DNA of 64,000 nt from Anaeromonas frigoriresistens (GTDB lineage: Bacteria; Bacillota; Clostridia; Tissierellales; SIT17): contig NZ_WSFT01000036.1 of NCBI RefSeq assembly GCF_016820655.1, positions 62,001 to 126,000 on the forward strand, in the 5' to 3' direction. The notes beneath the pieces are model-generated. The model saw nothing but the letters and a program-made list of their open reading frames with translations, ran no database searches and was not told the DNA's origin. A program made the translations under genes and the position numbers. Below, in pieces: positions 61,992 through 64,000 of the stretch (positions within the stretch are counted from its first letter, which is position 1; each line of letters begins with the position of its first letter).

Positions 61992-63188
61992 ATGATTATA
62001 AAGCCTGAATTAAAAGGTAATGTTTCAAAAACTGCCCATCCCTATGGATGTAGAGAAGTTGTAAAGAACCAAATAAGATATGTAAAAGACAAAGGAAGAT
62101 TTGAAGGCCCTAAGAAAGTGTTAATATTAGGAGCTTCATCAAGTTATGGACTAGCATCCCGTATAGCTTTAGCCTTTGGAGCAGGAGCTGATACAATAGG
62201 TCTATCCTATGAAAGAGGGATAGTAAATGAAGAAAAGCTAGCTACTGCAGGATGGTGGAATAATATTTTCTTTAAAGAAGAGGCTGAAAATGAAGGATTA
62301 ATTGCTAAGAATTTTATTGGAGATGCATTTTCTGATGATATGAAGGAAAGGGTGATAGAATATATTAAAAAGGAATTTGGAGGTAAAATAGATCTATTGA
62401 TATATAGTCTTGCCTCTGGAAGGAGAACAGATCCTAGATCGGGAAATACATACTATTCCGCCCTCAAGCCCATAGGAGAGTCTATTAAAGGATATAATAT
62501 TAATATAGAGAAAGAAGAGTTATTTGAACAAGAAGTAGTTTCTGCTACTAAAGAAGAGATAGATAACACAGTCAAGGTAATGGGAGGAGAAGATTGGAGA
62601 TGGTGGGTTGAAGCATTACTTAAAGAAGATCTATTAGCAGAAAGATTTAAAACCACACTATTTTCATATATAGGACCAGAGGTTACAGAAGGGTTTTATC
62701 GTTCTGGGACATTAGGAAGAGCTAAAAAAGATGCAGAAGAAACTTCAGATAAACTAAATAATTTGTTAAGAGAAAGGGTAAATGGAGAGTCTATCATAAC
62801 AGTAAGTAAAGCTGCTACTACAAAAGCTAGTGCTGTAATACCTATTCTTCCTGTGTATGCTTGTTCATTATATAAAGTTATGAATGAAAAAGGGCTACAT
62901 GAAACATTGATAATGCATCAATATAGGTTGTTTAACGATATGATCTATGGAGATAAGAGAGAAATAGATGGAGAGGGTAGACTACGTCCTGATTCTTGGG
63001 AGATGAGAGAAGATGTTCAGTCTGAGGTCAAAGATATATTGAAGGATGTTACTCCAGAGAACTTTAAAGATACGACAGCATTTGATGTATTTATGAAGGA
63101 ATTTATGGAATTGAATGGATTTGGAATAGATAATGTGAACTATGAAGAGGATATTAATATAGAGGAGTTAAAGAAGTTCAAACCATAA
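61992..63188 (+). CDS. fabV: Trans-2-enoyl-CoA/ACP reductase FabV
   Basis: A 398-residue short-chain-dehydrogenase-superfamily reductase of the FabV/Ter type, which reduces trans-2-enoyl-ACP or enoyl-CoA with NAD(P)H. It begins MIIKPELKGNVSKTAHPYGC, has VLILGASSSYGLASRIALAFG near 45 (nucleotide binding), and the active-site Y-x8-K as YRSGTLGRAK near 234. The family prefers enoyl-CoA in some members (butyrate pathways). The ATG at 61992 is nine bases after AAGGAG; a TTG at 61983 touches that site. A Fur-type box is upstream, and a terminator follows. Confidence 0.92.
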   Translation: MIIKPELKGNVSKTAHPYGCREVVKNQIRYVKDKGRFEGPKKVLILGASSSYGLASRIALAFGAGADTIGLSYERGIVNEEKLATAGWWNNIFFKEEAENEGLIAKNFIGDAFSDDMKERVIEYIKKEFGGKIDLLIYSLASGRRTDPRSGNTYYSALKPIGESIKGYNINIEKEELFEQEVVSATKEEIDNTVKVMGGEDWRWWVEALLKEDLLAERFKTTLFSYIGPEVTEGFYRSGTLGRAKKDAEETSDKLNNLLRERVNGESIITVSKAATTKASAVIPILPVYACSLYKVMNEKGLHETLIMHQYRLFNDMIYGDKREIDGEGRLRPDSWEMREDVQSEVKDILKDVTPENFKDTTAFDVFMKEFMELNGFGIDNVNYEEDINIEELKKFKP

Positions 63189-63189
63189 A

Positions 63190-63222
63190 TAAAAAATAAG
63201 GTCCTAGGACCTTATTTTTTAT
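63190..63222. terminator. Bidirectional terminator after fabV
   Basis: AAAAATAAGGTCC and GGACCTTATTTTT form a 13-bp stem with only a two-base centre, with A/T runs suited to both strands. The convergent transporter gene ends six bases further on. Confidence 0.9.
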
Positions 63223-63227
63223 TTATA

Positions 63228-64000
63228 TTAATTAATATTAAGTATAGATTTGATAAAATCCCAATAAGAGCTTATTAATATAATACCTACTGCAACAGGA
63301 ACTACATATTTTATTAAAATACTCCATATACCAGCTAATCTAAATTTCACTCCAGAACTTTCAATTTCTTTAATAGCTTCTTTGGTAGTTAAAACCCAAC
63401 CTACAAATATAGATAATAGGAAAGCTCCAGTTGTAAGAAGGATATTTGAAGCTAATTTATCATATAGATCAAAGAAATTTAGTGATCCTAATACTTTAAA
63501 ATCCCATGCTCCGAGGGATAAAGAAGCAGGTATACCTATTAAAAATATTATTATACCTATGATTATTGCAGATGAAACCCTGCCTTTATTTTTCTCATCC
63601 ACAAAATAGGATACAGCTACTTCTAGCATTGATATTGAAGATGTTATTGCTGCAAATAATACTAAGATAAAGAATAATACAAGGAATAAATTACCCATTG
63701 GCATTGATGCAAATACAGCAGGTAAAATTACAAACATTAAACCTGGGCCTCCTGTAGGCTCAAAACCAAGAGCGAATACTGCTGGTAATATAGCTATACC
63801 TGCTAATATAGCAATTAATGTATCCAATATTGGAATAATAGAAGAAGTAGTTATCAAGTTATCTTTTTTATCTAGATAGCTACCATATGTGACAATTGTA
63901 CCCATTCCAATACTTATAGAGAAGAATACCTGACCTAAAGCATCCATAGCTACATTCATATTAATCTTTGAAAAGTCTGGAACGAATAAGAATTCTACAC
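63228..64000 (-). CDS. NSS-family sodium-dependent transporter, C-terminal part
   Basis: The frame runs open to the window edge, so about 256 C-terminal residues of the protein are present and its start is beyond the window. The visible part has LFVPDFSKINMNVAMDALGQVFFSISIGMGTIVTYGSYLDKKDN, matching the sixth to seventh helix region of NSS/SNF transporters, followed by four or five more helices and ASLSLGAWDF. Members carry amino acids or amines with sodium; the substrate cannot be told from this part. Confidence 0.87.
   Translation of the reverse strand, partial: VEFLFVPDFSKINMNVAMDALGQVFFSISIGMGTIVTYGSYLDKKDNLITTSSIIPILDTLIAILAGIAILPAVFALGFEPTGGPGLMFVILPAVFASMPMGNLFLVLFFILVLFAAITSSISMLEVAVSYFVDEKNKGRVSSAIIIGIIIFLIGIPASLSLGAWDFKVLGSLNFFDLYDKLASNILLTTGAFLLSIFVGWVLTTKEAIKEIESSGVKFRLAGIWSILIKYVVPVAVGIILISSYWDFIKSILNIN

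Overview
The window reads as a chromosomal segment of a low-GC, spore-forming, anaerobic Firmicute, probably Clostridia or Tissierellia. The evidence is very AT-rich DNA, strong AGGAGG ribosome binding sites with some GTG and TTG starts, a CotF-type spore coat gene, the oxygen-independent (cobalt-early) B12 pathway, radical-SAM ThiH instead of ThiO, and Firmicute-type riboswitches for cobalamin, c-di-GMP-I, TPP and lysine. The genus cannot be fixed from this sequence alone. No tRNA, rRNA or CRISPR array was seen.

Layout. 1-3090: end of a fructose operon (DeoR-type regulator fragment, fruK, fruA). 3208-3504: a small thiamine-binding-type protein. 3541-28099: a roughly 24 kb cobalamin operon behind one cobalamin riboswitch. 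It holds the cobalt ECF transporter (cbiMNQO), late corrin and nucleotide-loop genes (cbiP, cbiB, cobD, cobU, cobS, cobC, cbiA), alpha-ribazole salvage (cblT, cblS), threonine kinase (pduX), corrin ring genes (cbiC, D, E, T, L, F, G, H, J, X) and the tetrapyrrole trunk (hemA, hemC, cobA, hemB, hemL). Not found in the cluster are hemD, a precorrin-2 dehydrogenase, cobT and an ATP:corrinoid adenosyltransferase. 28110-31890: two divergent ABC-F ATPases. 32010-32532: a spore coat pair. 32731-35474: a c-di-GMP-I riboswitch ahead of a KASIII-like protein and a chemoreceptor. 35603-37073: an IS3-family element inserted into the loop of what looks like the chemoreceptor's terminator. 37155-38440: a toroid-fold protein and a VOC protein. 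38500-44896: a TPP-riboswitch thiamine operon (thiS, F, G, H, tenI-like, thiD, cytX, thiE) without thiC. 44949-47412: a 50-residue zinc ribbon and the AmmeMemoRadiSam pair (minus strand). 47626-50880: a MutS-like membrane ATPase and a TcyP-type transporter.

50879-54330 is the most accessory-looking part. It starts with about 950 bp without a recognised gene, carrying two tandem promoters of identical TTGATA-N17-TATAAT form. Then come a secreted Trp-rich 131-residue peptide, a strong intercistronic hairpin, an ABC ATPase, an ABC permease and a one-helix membrane peptide. Two nearly identical terminator hairpins frame the block. I read it as a bacteriocin-like or secreted-peptide system, possibly distantly lactococcin 972-like; this is the best candidate for something undescribed.

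54328-64000: a YfmM-like ABC-F ATPase (minus), a lysine riboswitch driving an NhaC-family transporter, a 39-residue YjcZ-like peptide whose ribosome binding site is buried in a perfect 11-bp stem, an M29 aminopeptidase (minus), an S9 peptidase, FabV behind a perfect 7-1-7 Fur-type box, and the C-terminal part of an NSS-family transporter (minus, cut by the window end).
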